Counted from the stretch's first letter, positions 18,583-30,238 are shown. The stretch: 64,000 nucleotides of DNA from Blattamonas nauphoetae (GCA_033064195.1 JARBJD010000207.1:1-64000); one strand, 5' to 3'. Numbers and translations are program-made. Notes: generated by a model not told the origin, from the letters alone.

Positions 18583-21210
18583 AGACACTTACTAAGTTAA
18601 TACATCAAATTTAGAACAGAAGATGCAATAAAAGGGAGAATATCTCCAGATCGACGAAATAGTAGTCAATAATGGGTCACTCATGATCTGTCGTTCTGAA
18701 TCTGAGGCAAAGAAGGGAGAAAGTTGTGTGAATCTTTGCCAAAATTGTTGGCGATTGCGATGGAGATCAGAGGATGGTTTCTTTCTTCTTCGAATCCTTA
18801 TTTTTGAGTGAAAGGAGAGTGCGCTTGTTTTGTTTGATTTAGTCATCTTCTTCTTCTTATTGTGGGATGATTTGAGATGAATTTCGTGGTTTTGTTGATA
18901 TCAGTCTTCTTTTTGGGGAGTATTGTCGGGGATTATTGTTATTTTTGTTGATCTTGTTCTTCTTCATTGATTTTGCATGATCCTACAAAGTCGCCTAAAT
19001 CCACAGAAAAACGGGATGAATCCAGCCGAAGCCAACAAGAAAGGCGATGTCCAGGTCTGTACTGTGCTCTTTTTCTCGTCTAGAATGCTCGGATCATCGT
19101 ATCCTCTTGGATTTGTCGAACTTGGCAGGATAACACTCATTTTCTCAGTATCTGACTAATGCTGAGAAGGAAGAAGATCGGAGGAACTGATTTATGACAC
19201 AAATTGCAATGATTGCAACAGAGTCAAGTGCGATCTCCATTCGCCAACTTTATCTCCCTCCAATTCCCTTTATTGTAGGTTCTGGACAAAAAGCTCTTTC
19301 GTATGTGGAAGATGTTCAGATATGAGTTGGTCTGCTGACCGCTTATCACATTCACAAAGAATGGATCGTTAAATCTGATCTCATCCGCTGCATTCCCGCG
19401 CCACTGCAAATCTTGCTTTCACATGCTCACACATCTTTCTTTAATCGACTCTGCCTTGAATGCGATTATCTTGTTCACCAGTTTCTCAACCCTTCAGGCA
19501 GTCACAGAAGAGACATCAGAAACACCTCCCCCGTTTCACTCAAAACTCTCTCTGCCTCATTATACTTGCCACTAGTTTGACCTCCATCGCATTTTGTCGA
19601 TTAATTTGGGCCCCAATTCATTCCACTGAATTTTCTGGAGAGTACAATTCAGCTTCCTCTCACGCTCCTCAAACACAATCTAGACGACCAATTTCAGTCA
19701 ATATATACCCCAACAACTATCCAATACTCTCTTGCCATCATATTATAACTCCTTCTCAAAGATAGTTTGCTATTCTTTCCGTATCATCATCTCAGCCATT
19801 CATGACACGCTGCTGATCGATCGCGACTTCACAAAACTCTTCATCATCGTTCTGAATCGTTTCATCAAGATTCACTTCGATTCCCAACCCACCGTTCCTT
19901 CTCTTATTCGTCTAGTTCTTGGAACAATCACATTTCTCACCACAATTTGTTTGATCCTTCTTTTCTCATCGCTCCCAGAAAAAACGGAGATGCTGATCAA
20001 ATATGACGGAGGAAACGTGCTTCTAGATATCTGCGAGAAGACATTCAACAAGGAATCAATAGATCCAACACTCTACATCATTCAGAATGCCACCGCCTCC
20101 CTCACATTTCGCGTCATGCTCAAAGCGCAATAAATACACTGTAGGCTGCTCGTTCTCACCCCTCGTCATCTTCTCTTTGTTGAAGATCCACCTTCGAGAG
20201 TATCAACCAGCATCACCTTCACCAGCCTCGAGAGCATCGCAACAATATTCTTGCGCCTCTTCAGCTCGGCTCACCGATGCTTCTGACACCTTTCCCCAAC
20301 ATAGGACGACCTGATTGTCCTGCTCACCATCTTTTCAAGAATTGGGGGGGGCCTCTCCCATCTTCAACTGACGCTGACATCGAACCAGAAACAGACGAAG
20401 AAAGCCAGACCCGATGTCTGGATATACACTCGAATCGGAGACACAGAGATTCACTCTCATCCCCCTCCTTCTCGCATCGTGCAACAGCATCGCCAAATAC
20501 CCACCTTCGTCGTTCGTTGTCCAACGATACTCAGAAATCGTGTCGCAGCTGTGCGTCATTTGGAAAGGCTATCAGACAGAGAAGATAGTGGAAAAAGAGC
20601 ACGACAAGGAAAACAAAGCGATCTTGTCGATGTTTAGTATTCTGATGCTCGCTGAAGACATCTTACCGACAATCACACACACACAATCAAGCTGAACATG
20701 GTCACATCCCAGCCATCGTTCAGCCTGACACGCACTCTCACTTCAGTCGGCACTGTCCTCTGCCATCTCACTGCCATCGCAACGTCGTGGCTTCTCTCCA
20801 CGCGATTTGGAAGAGCTTCTCACAGCGATCGAGGGAGCCAACGCCGACAGCCTGGAATTCGGGGATAGATTCTCTCGCCCAAGCAGCAATGGCCACCACA
20901 AATCTCACTGCCTCTGATTCACAGGCAACGAAAATGGGAGAGTTGTTGTTGTACCGTGTGTGGGAATGTTTGTTAAGCATCATGCCCACCGACTCATCTC
21001 GTCTCTGCTCCAATCTTTGCCACGTCTGGAGGAACGATCCTGCTCGTCACAGTGATGCATCATGCACTCCGACAGGCCGATTTGATTGCCCAGAAGGAGA
21101 AGGGAGTAGCGGAGAAACAAAATCGAAAAGAGAATCATTTCAACAAGCAAGTCATTAACAACAGTCAGACAGCTCTATCTTTGGATCTGTCAATATTTCA
21201 TCTCCACTAA
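18583..21210. other. No supported gene; possible decayed coding fragments
   Basis: Many short frames on both strands, none with a clear start, splice pattern or family. The fragment at 19,907-20,134 looks armadillo-like. The part from 20,150 to 21,170 has coding-like composition (serine/threonine-rich) but cannot be assigned. Confidence 0.4.
19907..20134 (+). pseudogene. Armadillo-like coding fragment
   Basis: The translation VPSLIRLVLG...KTEMLIKYDGGNVLLDICEK...NATASLTF resembles one armadillo repeat: a G-G turn after a helix, then LLDIC, then a helix ending in N.TASL. Surrounding frames do not extend it. It may be a remnant of a host armadillo/HEAT-repeat gene of the same broad kind as the one at 43,149-45,241, but no direct relation is visible. 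Low certainty. Confidence 0.3.
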
Positions 21211-21221
21211 TCCTGAAATCT

Positions 21222-22216
21222 CAGTCATCATCTTCCTCCGCTCCCACGCACGATCATCATCTCCTTCCGCTCCCACTCACGATCATCATCTTCCTCCGCT
21301 CCCACTCTCGATCATCATCTTCCTCCGCTCCCACTCGATCATCATCTTCCTCCCTTCCCACTCACGATCATCGTCTCCCTCCGCTCCCACTCACGATCAT
21401 CATCTCCCTCCGCTCCCACTCACGATCATCATCTTCCTCCGCTCCCACTCACGATCATCATCTCCCTCCCGCTCCCACTCACGATCATCATCTTCCTCCC
21501 CTCCCACTCACGATCATCATCTTCCTCCGCTCCCACTCACGATCATCATCTCCCTCCGCTCCCACTCACGATCATCATCTCCCTCCGCTCCCACTCACGA
21601 TCATCATCTTCCTCCCTCCCACTCACGATCATCATCTTCCTCCGCTCCCACTCACGATCATCATCTCCCTCCGCTCCCACTCACGATCATCATCTCCCTC
21701 CGCTCCCACTCACGATCATCATCTTCCTCCCCTCCCACTCACGATCATCATCTCCCTCCGCTCCCACTCACGATCATCATCTCCCTCCCGCTCCCACTCA
21801 CGATCATCATCTCCCTCCGCTCCCACTCACGATCATCATCTCCCTCCCTCCCACTCACGATCATCATCTTCCTCCCCTCCCACTCACGATCATCATCTTC
21901 CTCCCCTCCCACTCACGATCATCATCTTCCTCCCTCCCACTCACGATCATCATCTTCCTCCCCTCCCACTCACGATCATCATCTCCCTCCCTCCCACTCA
22001 CGATCATCATCTTCCTCCCCTCCCACTCACGATCATCATCTTCCTCCCCTCCCACTCACGATCATCATCTCCCTTCGTTCCCACTCACGATCATCATCTC
22101 CCTCCCCTCCCACTCACGATCATCATCTCCCTCCGCTCCCACTCACGATCAGCATCTCCCTCCGCTCCCACTCACGATCATCATCTCCCTTCGTACCCAC
22201 TCACGTTCATCGTCTC
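21222..22216. repeat. 29-bp minisatellite, about 34 units
   Basis: Tandem units of about 29 bp around CTCCCACTCACGATCATCAT followed by CTCCCTCCG or CTTCCTCC. Two main variants alternate irregularly, and a few units lack one or two bases. The edge units (CCCACGCACG on the left, CCACTCACGTTCATCG on the right) are the most diverged, as expected for an array that grows from within. Not coding. Confidence 0.92.
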
Positions 22217-22559
22217 CTCTAATCGTCCCAATTACTTAATCACTTTTTTATCTCCCAATCTTCTCGTAACCACTTACTCAGATTTTGTTTTCTAGTAATT
22301 TCTCTTCAATCACTTCATAAACCTATATCTGATTGTGGAGTGACTAGAATGTGAATAGAGCTAGATTGGACTATTTGAGAAAAGTATGGGGATGTGATCA
22401 AAGCCGGATCTCTCCACCAAGATGAAGTTATGACAAAGGCTCCAAGGAAAATGTTCGTCAGAATTATATCAACATGAAATATCTTAAATCTGCACAAACT
22501 GAGCAAGTCGGCTCCATGGGTGGAAGGCCCTGACCACTACTCTTGTTCCAACATTCTCA
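22217..22559. other. Intergenic, nothing recognised
   Basis: AT-rich stretch between the minisatellite and a MITE. No gene seen. Confidence 0.45.
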
Positions 22560-22561
22560 TA

Positions 22562-23146
22562 GTTGTGTCACCAATATGTCCCATGTCACCAATCCGGCCT
22601 TTTTTCTGGAAAAATCAATATCGGTCAAACTAAGAAAAATCTGAAATTTAAGAATTATACTCCCACGCGATCCCGAGAAATCCTCAAAATACCCCCTTTT
22701 GCCCGATGAAAAACATCGTTTTGACAATATCTCAACAACCAGTGAATCGATTTCGATGAAATTTTTCACACAAACGTTTTTGGTGAAACGAACATTTTGC
22801 AAAATTTGGAGAAAAATTCTGCGTATTTGGGAAGATCGGAAAAACCCATCTTTTCTCGACAAAATATTCTTAGGAAAAAATCCTTTTATTTTTGTTCATC
22901 TTTTGTCGAGATCTATCCGACTATTATGCCTTTTATTTGATTTAAAACGGATGGCTGGTTGTGGAGAAATGACCGCAAAAAGTTGAAAAAAATGTGTGCA
23001 TTCGTAACGTAAAACGTATTTTGAGGTTTTCTCGGGATCGGGTGGGAGTATAATGCTAAAATTTTATTTTGTTCTTAGTTTGACCAAAATAGTCCCTCAC
23101 AGAAAAAAGGCCGGATTGGTGACGCCGGACGGTTTGGTGACACCAC
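22562..23146. mobile_element. MITE family A, copy 1 (585 bp, long TIRs, TA target)
   Basis: Flanked by TA on both sides. The ends are GTTGTGTCACC and GGTGACACCAC, followed inward by long imperfect inverted repeats that include GGCCTTTTTTCTG, TCAAACTAAGAA and CTCCCACGCGATCCCGAGAAA. There is no transposase. The element sits inside the 3' end of a Polinton gene (23,075-23,755). The TA target suggests mobilisation by a Tc1/mariner-type transposase. Confidence 0.85.
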
Positions 23147-23755
23147 TATCAGTCCTTGCTTTGTGGTCTTGCCAAAGGCTTCGAACTCTCCTGAGGGGAG
23201 AGTCGGTTCGACCTTGTTGATCTCTCTCACATACGGCACAAAACCTTTGTCAATCTTCACAATTGTTGGTGGATCAGGTGACTTGGGGATCAGTGGATCA
23301 TCATCTTCAAACCTCTTCTCTTTCATCGGGAATTCATATTCTGAGCCAATTGATGTCGGGTTTCTCTTCTGTCCAGGAATGATTGGAGATTCCGGTGGTT
23401 GATTAAAATGACTATTCTGTGCTTCCTGAAAATACTGTTGATTAGCTCTGTACGCTTGTCTTGCGGTGTTGTTACTAAGGATCCATCCGGTAAATTGTTT
23501 CACAAATATTTGAACTACAATTTTTCCATCAGCAATGTTCAAATCAGGAGGTAATTCTCCATTCAGCCAATCATTGTAGAATGTCTCATCATTTGCGTCA
23601 TATACTCCATTGGAATCATTGATATGATAGGTTGGTAAAAGTTGGGAAAATGTAAGTGTGACATTGTATATTTTTGTCTTGGAATGGAACGTGTTGTCCA
23701 GGAGGTTCTTCACTATTTGATCAAGTTGTTTTGAACTTAAATACAGTCTAGTCAT
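23075..23755 (-). pseudogene. Unknown Polinton gene, 3' end interrupted by MITE A1
   Basis: The frame gives 226 residues, starting MTRLYLSSKQLDQIVKNLL, with a structured N-terminal half (about 120 residues, KIVVQIFVKQFTGWIL) and a proline-rich, low-complexity second half (PPESPIIPGQKRNP, IPKSPDPPTIVKI). The last two dozen residues come from the inserted MITE, so the native end is lost. It starts 53 bp downstream of the polymerase stop on the same strand. No family is recognised; a structural or terminal-protein role is possible but unsupported. Confidence 0.55.
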
Positions 23756-23808
23756 TTCTATAAAACTAAAGTTTGCTTTTATTGGATAATATAATCAGTT
23801 GCTTTCAG

Positions 23809-26800
23809 TCAATAAATGAATGGAGGACACGATTCATTCTCAAGAACGATTGCCTTCAGATGAATTCCACTGAGACTGAGTTTCTGTTGTTGTATTTTGG
23901 CTATTTCAAATTCACTGTTGTCATCGTCAGAATGAACTCTTCTGGTTTGAAAGTTCAATGTTGTTGTCACTGTCTTCTCTCCATTCAGACACTTCACATA
24001 ATCGTCACTCGTGATGTTTGTTTTCTTCAGAGACACTCCTTTGATTTTGCATTTCTCATCGAGAGAGTAACACTTGGGTGCAAGACAGATCATCTGTTCA
24101 CCTTCCTTCTCAATAGCTAATCCCAACAGCTTCTTCTCATCATCGACACCCTTTTCAGGATTGGGAAACCATTCATGTTTGGGTGCATCATAGAATTCAT
24201 TGTCAGCAAACACATGTTCAAATTGTTGATGGATACCAGCATTCGTATCACCAGATATGGCCCAGTATGCAGAGTCAGTATCTCCCTCACAGAAGTGAAT
24301 CTTAGTCATGTCTAGGCACTTGTACATGAAGTTGTAGATGAAATTCAGTTACCAGAACTTGGCATTATCGAGTGTGAATACTGCTTCTTGCAGACATGTC
24401 TTGCATGATGCTTTTTCTCTGTCTTCAATCACGATGTAGTTGTCCTCATTGATCTCTCTAGTCGCTACAAATCCTTTCATCATTTGTTTCAAATATGTTC
24501 TCTTCTCATTGCAGATTGTGATTGAGTTGTATTTCTCAGTGTTCATTCCATCATATCCGTAACTTCCATTCAAGTTGGTCTTACAGAACTGTTCCTTTCC
24601 CTTATTTCCGACCTTCATTGCTTCAATTCGATCATTCATGAATGAGGTCACAAATGGTTCAAATCCAGCATGTCTCGAGAATACCATCACACTCTTTACG
24701 TCATAAATAATGAAGTGGCAATAGTCGATGAGGAACCACAGATAGTATGTCGAAAAGAACATATACTGATCATGAGTGCTCAAGAGTTGGGTCAGCTTTC
24801 TTTGTTTGTCATCAGTCTTCAATCCATGTTTTTTCATCAACGAATAAGTCTTCTCTCCAATGTTTTCTTCTGTCGTATTGACAACAATATTTCTGAAGAT
24901 TGGTGGGAAGTTAAGGAAATCATTTATGTACTTTTCATCAATGTGTCCTTTCAATTCAGCAACGAACAGTGTCTTCTGATTCTTGTTCTCGATGATCTCC
25001 CGACATTCTTTTTCTCCTGTTACAGTGTACAAACATCTTCCTGGCATGTACATTCTGTGTTTCGTGTATGGATTGTTCTTGTTCTTGATGGATGAGAATG
25101 CACTTGGATACAGGGAATAGAAATCAACACCGCAGACATGAGTCATTTTATGTTCAGTATCTTTGGAGATCACCTTACTGTCTTCGAATGTGAAATGATT
25201 GATTGGTGTCACGTCTCTGATGTTCTGTCTGTGTTGAACATTCGATAATCCACCAGTCACTGCTGCTCTCAGTTTGTGATATGTTTGCTCATGAGTCAGA
25301 GTCATTCGTAGTGATTTCCAGATGCAGAATTTCTTTAATTGAATTCTCAATCTTGTGAGATGTTCATCATGGTCTGACTTGTAGGTGTTGCAGTAATCAC
25401 AGCAGATCTTCACGTTCTCTTTTGAATGTCCTTTCGAATTGTCGATTCGATCCAGTGTTGGTTTGACTGCTTGTGAGAAGTGACACTTGCAGATGAAGCA
25501 TCCTTTTTTGCATTGTTGAACAAACCACTCATAGTCCGCTTCAGTTACGTTTTTGTGAGTATTGCGATGTGCTTTCTGGTCTTGATAAATGTACGATGCA
25601 ACCTTCTATTTCCAGAATTGTTTCGTGATCTGGATTGGACCAGAATCGTCACATTCGTTGTAGTCAGCATCAATATCAAAGTCTTTGTATGCACAAGCAT
25701 ACTTGATTGCAGAAGGGTTGGCTGACAATGAGAGATTGTGCAACATGTCCACTTTGTATTGGAAGTTCAGAGCAATGAGATTATCCAGTGGTGCAATCAT
25801 GCATTGGACGTCTCTAATGTTGTCGAATTTCAGAGAGTCCCATCTGTTCTTGAAGCCTTGTTTGTTCCAATCGTCGAGGTATATTTGGTAATCGGTGTCA
25901 GACAATTCACTGTTGTTCAGACTCGAATAGAATTCATATTTGGAGAATGGTTCCTGTTTGCTCAGCACTGAATCGTAGTCTGATGAATCAAATGATTCGT
26001 AAGCGAAGAATGATTTCTGAAGTGTGGTGTTTCCTCCAAAGGCTTTGACTACATTATCCAAAGTCATTGGTCCTGTATATGACATCATGTCAATAAAACG
26101 AAGCACTTGTTGCGTTTTCTCATGTCTTATCAAAACTTGTTTGTACTTTGTTGTTGATCCAAGGAAGCTCACCACCTTCCAATCCTTGTCAACGAGATCA
26201 CGGAATATGAGATTGATGTCAAATCTGGAACTATTGAATCCAATCACACTGACTTCATTCTGAGAAGGAATCTCTGGATCTTCGTATTGGTTGTTCTCTC
26301 GAACTGTTTCTGCATATTTGAAGAGTTGTCTGATCCATTGCTTCACAAAATCTTTTCCATCTCGAAGATCAAAGTAGATTGACTTCACTCCTGATTTTGA
26401 TTTGATTGCTGATGCAACAGAGAGAGGTTTCAAATGTGAGATCAACTGTGTGTTGTCATCAGAGAATAGATTGTCAAGAATGAGATCTTCCATCGTTTCG
26501 AAATCGTATGTGATGTAGTACTGTGTTGGTTTGAATTCGTCTTGTCTCTTATGTGCCATCAGAAATTCAAACGTCCTATTGTTGAGAATATGTGGTACGT
26601 ATGGTCTTGGTGTTTTATCGAGTGAGATCTTCTTCATGTATTTTCCATCGACTTCTTTGCATTCTTTGAGATGTTTCTCGTAGTAAGCCTTGAAGTGAGA
26701 ATCTTTCACTTGGAATCCTCTCGATTGACAGTAGGGACAGAGTTTGTATCCAGTGATTTTCTCAGGATCGACAATGTACATTACATGAACAAGAGATGCC

Positions 26801-28185
26801 GTCAGTGGAATCATCAGAAGTGGAAGAACTCTTGCATCATCATTGTCGTTGACATACGATTGACTTAGGAAGTACCGCTTCTTGTCTTCGTCGTATTCAT
26901 AAATGTGGACGGTCATGTTTAATTCAATCATTGCTTTCTCAATATCACAAGCAATATCAAATCCAGGATACTTCTGAAGATGTGGTGTCAATTGTCGAGA
27001 TTTGAGTTGTGAAAGCTTCATCCATTGTGCGAACAATCTGTAGGCTTCACTGTTCCTCATATTGATTGAGATTTTCTTACCTTGAACTTCAGGAAGTGTG
27101 AGGAATGATAGAGCTTGAAAGAAGCAGATGTTGTGCTCAGAATCAATGTACCGAACGTTGTATGTTATAATGTGTTCAGTGAGAAAAGCATTCGCTTTTC
27201 CTGCAACTGGAAATCGATAAACTGCAACTAGAATGGAATGGAATGCAATAAACATTGTCTTTGTATCCATCAATGTTCGCTCTTGTGATTCTTTGATTAG
27301 GTTGATTGCATCCTTCGAATACTCATTGATGTCTGCTTCACTTCTAATCACCGTTGGGAAACTCTTCGATGTGTTCTCTAGTTCTGGTCTGAAGTCGTTG
27401 TACAGTGTCTCATCTTTGTCTTTTCTCTCAACGATCTTTCCAAAGTCGATACTGATCTTGAATGGACGATCCTTCTCTTTTTCATACACTGCCTTGATGA
27501 AGGTTGTGATTTCATCAACATTCTTCAGATGGTTGTGAAAGTACAGCTGATACGGTTTTCCATTGTCACTCACTTTCTCGATCTCATTCTTCTTGAACTT
27601 CTTTCGTGCATTTGTCAGACACTCATTGAATCCAAGTTTGTCTCTTGGTTCAGCGAGTAAGATACATTCATTGAATCCATCAAATTCCTTCACTTTTCTT
27701 GATTCCATTTGTTCATTTTTCTTTTGAATGATCAACAGATTCTTCATCCAGTGATCCATCAGCTTCTCTTCAATTGATTTCAGTTTCCTAGTGATCTTGA
27801 ACACTTGCTTCTTCAATTCAGTTTCGTTCACTCTTGGAATTGCTTTCATGTCAATGATGATTACATTTTTATCCTCATCATTCATCATTGTATTGTTGTT
27901 CTGTTCAATCTGTCTCTGCATGGCTTGTGCTTATTCCATCTGTCGTTGATTTCTCACTTCGTTCAGGAATTTCGGAATGTAGGTGGTATTGAGTTGTCCG
28001 GTTGGATTAGGATTTCCCTATCCAACATCTGGGTGTTGAAGCATTGCCAGGAGAAATGAATAGTGATGTTGCTTGTTTGGGCTGTCAGGTTTGTATGTTC
28101 GACCATCAGGAAATGCGAATTGAGTGTTTGGAAATAGTTCTCTAACTTCTCTGATTTGTTCCTTCACTTTCCAGAGTTGTGTCAT
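23809..28185 (-). pseudogene. pPolB, nearly full length but broken (remnant 3)
   Basis: This is the most complete polymerase of the window. It begins behind the start motif at 28,186 and shows, in order: the OTU-like segment (NICFFQALSFL ... LVHVMYIVDP), the zinc-finger-like CPYC...YYEKHLKEC, Exo I (YDFETMED), Exo II (GFNSSRFD), Exo III (NIRDVQCM), the HNH-like insert (LDRIDNSKGH, CCDYCN), motif A (GVDFYSLYPS), motif B (LNGSYGYDG) and motif C (EGDTDSAYW). It is very similar to the remnant 2 copy and more distant from the remnant 1 copy. Broken, about three or four breaks. Confidence 0.88.
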
Positions 28186-28206
28186 TTACTACGAATTAAA
28201 AAAATA
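28186..28206 (-). promoter_or_regulatory. Polinton start motif before pPolB (remnant 3)
   Basis: Minus strand: T-run, AATTCGTAG, TAAATG. It places the polymerase start at 28,185 and aligns with the motif of remnant 2. Confidence 0.6.
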
Positions 28207-28228
28207 AAAAATAAAAAAAGTTGAGTGA

Positions 28229-28618
28229 TTATTTTGGCTTCCTCAAATGTGGCTTCTTCTTTGCTTTCAGCCAGGAATCAAGTCGCACTTTGAAGACTTC
28301 AGTTCCACCAATTTCTCGATATGTGAATGGTGTCAGGACTTGCTTGTACTCACCAACGAGTTCACAGTTGTACTGTCTCAGTTCATTCTCAACAAATGAT
28401 TGAGTGTAGTGTCGACGTTGTGACATGTGTGGTCTGTTCCCTTGATTCCACAACTTTGGCTTTATCCTCCACTCAACACCTTCATGAACATAGATGACTG
28501 GGATATTATGTCTGACATACTCAGAGACAAGTTCACAGTTCTCTTCTTTCATTGACTGAATCAAAGCTTGCCTGGCTTCTGTTCGACGTCGTTCGTATGT
28601 AGTATTCACTGTTGTCAT
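28229..28618 (-). CDS. Small protein with two W..G.RPH-type repeats (remnant 3)
   Basis: 129 residues from an ATG that ends the shared start motif. It is clearly orthologous to the 139-residue gene of remnant 2: module one ALIQSMKEENCELVSEY ... NQGNRPH, module two SFVENELRQYNCELVGEY ... AKKKPHLRKPK. It has the same position, 43 bp upstream of the polymerase start. The conserved pairing with pPolB across two remnants argues for a role linked to replication or its control, but the function is unknown. Confidence 0.78.
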   Translation of the reverse strand: MTTVNTTYERRRTEARQALIQSMKEENCELVSEYVRHNIPVIYVHEGVEWRIKPKLWNQGNRPHMSQRRHYTQSFVENELRQYNCELVGEYKQVLTPFTYREIGGTEVFKVRLDSWLKAKKKPHLRKPK

Positions 28619-28640
28619 TTAATACAAATTAAAAAAAATC
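28619..28640 (-). promoter_or_regulatory. Polinton start motif before the remnant 3 two-repeat gene
   Basis: Minus strand: TTTTTTTTAATTTGTAT followed by TAAATG. Matches the motif at 12,240. Confidence 0.6.
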
Positions 28641-28860
28641 AAAAAAATAAAAAACATAAATGAAAGGTGAAATGTGTTGAGTGTTTTATTTTTTGTTCCT
28701 TGTTGTTCCAGCTCTCATCTTACTTCTTTCTTTTTGGTTTCTTTCTTCTTTGCAGTGCCTGCTTTCGGCTTCATCATTCAATCATTCATTATTCAAGTCT
28801 TCATCGTTCAATCGTTCATCATTTCCTTTATCAAGTCTTTGTATGATTGTACCGTAGGAC

Positions 28861-29117
28861 AACCCGATACTCCTTTGGGGATCACTCTATCATGATCCTA
28901 CTCAATGACAACTGCTGGCGAAGTCCTTGAAGGGCTAAGGTATTGGGGGGCATGATTTACGGCCACATTGAAGTGATGTCCACAGTGAACCCCCGGGGAC
29001 AACCTCCCAGTTCGTCCCGCCCCAATCCAACCTTCAATTCGTTCTACGCATTAGCCACGAGGGCACCATTTTGCCTGAGTATCAAGGGAAATTACGTCGA
29101 GGTTTCATACTTCAACT
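28861..29117 (+). repeat. Polinton-associated end repeat, copy 2
   Basis: Counterpart of 4047-4302 in the same orientation. Both lie at the right-hand side of a Polinton remnant, here behind the 5' end of the first minus-strand gene. Conserved blocks: GATACTCCTTTGGGGATC, CTTGAAGGG, CATGATTTACGG, CCATTTTGCCTGAGTATC. Confidence 0.6.
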
Positions 29118-29204
29118 TTTTTGGAAATTTTGAATTTTTGAGTTTTTGAAATTTGAATTTTTAATTTTTTGTTGTGAACGTTTTGAAATTTTGCCGAAAG
29201 TTTT

Positions 29205-29290
29205 GCCGATGGCGGGATTCGATCCCACGGCTCAAAGGCCGAGTGTACCTTTAGACCTCCCGCTCTACCCACTGTACTAGGAGGTCCTGG
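29205..29290 (-). repeat. tRNA-like (A/B-box) sequence, T2
   Basis: Minus strand: A-box-like TAGTACAGTGG and B-box-like GGGATCGAATCCC with a complete five-pair T-stem. As in T1, the 5' segment GACCTCC pairs with GGAGGTC 26 bases downstream instead of with a 3' acceptor (CATCGGC does not match). It is not a normal tRNA gene; a tRNA-derived repeat or a decayed tRNA is likely. Confidence 0.5.
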
Positions 29291-29574
29291 AAATGCCAGA
29301 TTTTTCCAATGCCTTGTACCTCGAATTTTCAGATCTGCTATATATTCCTTTTTTTGTCCACCTTTCTACCATCGTTAAAAAGCATGCCTTTTTCACGGAA
29401 GCGATCTGCTAAATCTTAATTCTTGGTCACTTTTTTACCCTCGTTAAAAAGCACGACTTTTTCACGGGAGCATTTTTCCTATATATTGAATTTATTGACA
29501 CAGTTTTCAACTTTTAAATCTGCTATATAGTACTTTTTCGGGTACAAGGATTCTGATTTTTCGGGATATTTTCA

Positions 29575-29830
29575 AGACCGGATAGTTTAGTGGTAGTAGT
29601 GAGTGCACGCACTACGACTACTAAGCTGAAGGTCCCAAGTTCAATTCCTGGCGGAAGCATTTAATTTCACATATCACTAGCCCTTTGGCATGGTCTAGGC
29701 CCTTGGCAAGACCAACGTACGTCTCCGGAACTCAACCCGATAAAAATGAGTTCCGATGCCGGTCTAAAAGGGACCGATGAGAAGGGTCGCAACCTTCGGA
29801 ACCTTGAAAAAAAACACCAGCTTCCGCCAA
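29575..29830 (+). repeat. tRNA-like (A/B-box) repeat, copy T3, possible SINE
   Basis: Same plan as T1: A-box-like TAGTTTAGTGG (29,583), a hairpin with a GTGCAC loop (GTAGTG/CACTAC), B-box-like AGTTCAATTCC, GGCGGAAGC and, about 160 bp later, the inverse GCTTCCGCC. Both elements carry GGTCGCAACC or GATCGCAACC in the second part and end in ACCAGCTTCC. This marks T1 and T3 as diverged members of one family. Confidence 0.55.
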
Positions 29831-30236
29831 AATCAAGGTTTTTGCATTTTTGAAAAGTTTCGAAATTCCACTTCAACTTGAAAGTATGAAGTAACTGAAC
29901 TCTGGAAGAGAATATTTCTCTAAGTTTGACAACTTTCTGAAATGAAAAGGACTTTTACTTCAAGTATTTTCTGAATTGTCAATCGGCATGGAGAAAAAGC
30001 AATGAAAGTGGTGTCTCTGCCAATGTGGTTCTACTTTCGCCTTCTATGCTACTTAGAAGATAAGAGTAGTGTTAGAAATGTCAGATCAGTGTGAAAGACG
30101 TAAACGGGTTGATCAAAGGCACAGTATGGTTTTTCATCTTTGGTATTTTCAATACTTGTTCTGATGAAAATCAAGACATTTTAGTTCAGTTTTGGAAATA
30201 AAGTCTTACAACACAGTTGATCTGACCCTTCGAATA
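29831..30236. other. Intergenic with the inner part of an hAT-related right end
   Basis: No gene. The last bases, GATCTGACCCTTCGAA, match the inner right end of the hAT element at 15,502-18,574 (GATCTGACCCTTTGAA), so this is probably hAT sequence split by MITE C1. Confidence 0.5.
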
Positions 30237-30238
30237 TA

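Larger units (their letters stand above)
23075..29117 (-). mobile_element. Polinton/Maverick remnant 3
   Basis: On the minus strand, in order: a two-repeat small protein gene (28,229), a broken pPolB (23,809-28,185) and an unknown gene (23,075) that runs into a MITE. The 257-bp end repeat lies outside the first gene at 28,861. Gene order and start motifs match remnant 2, and the polymerase is very similar to it in sequence, so the two are sister copies of one family. Broken, about four breaks. No integrase or capsid is seen. Confidence 0.75.

Noticed and set aside
21864-22055. 63-residue minus-strand frame across the minisatellite
   Set aside because: A pure translation of the 29-bp repeat, with no support beyond the repeat.
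21222-22216. CRISPR array
   Set aside because: The units are contiguous tandem repeats without spacers, in a eukaryotic context.
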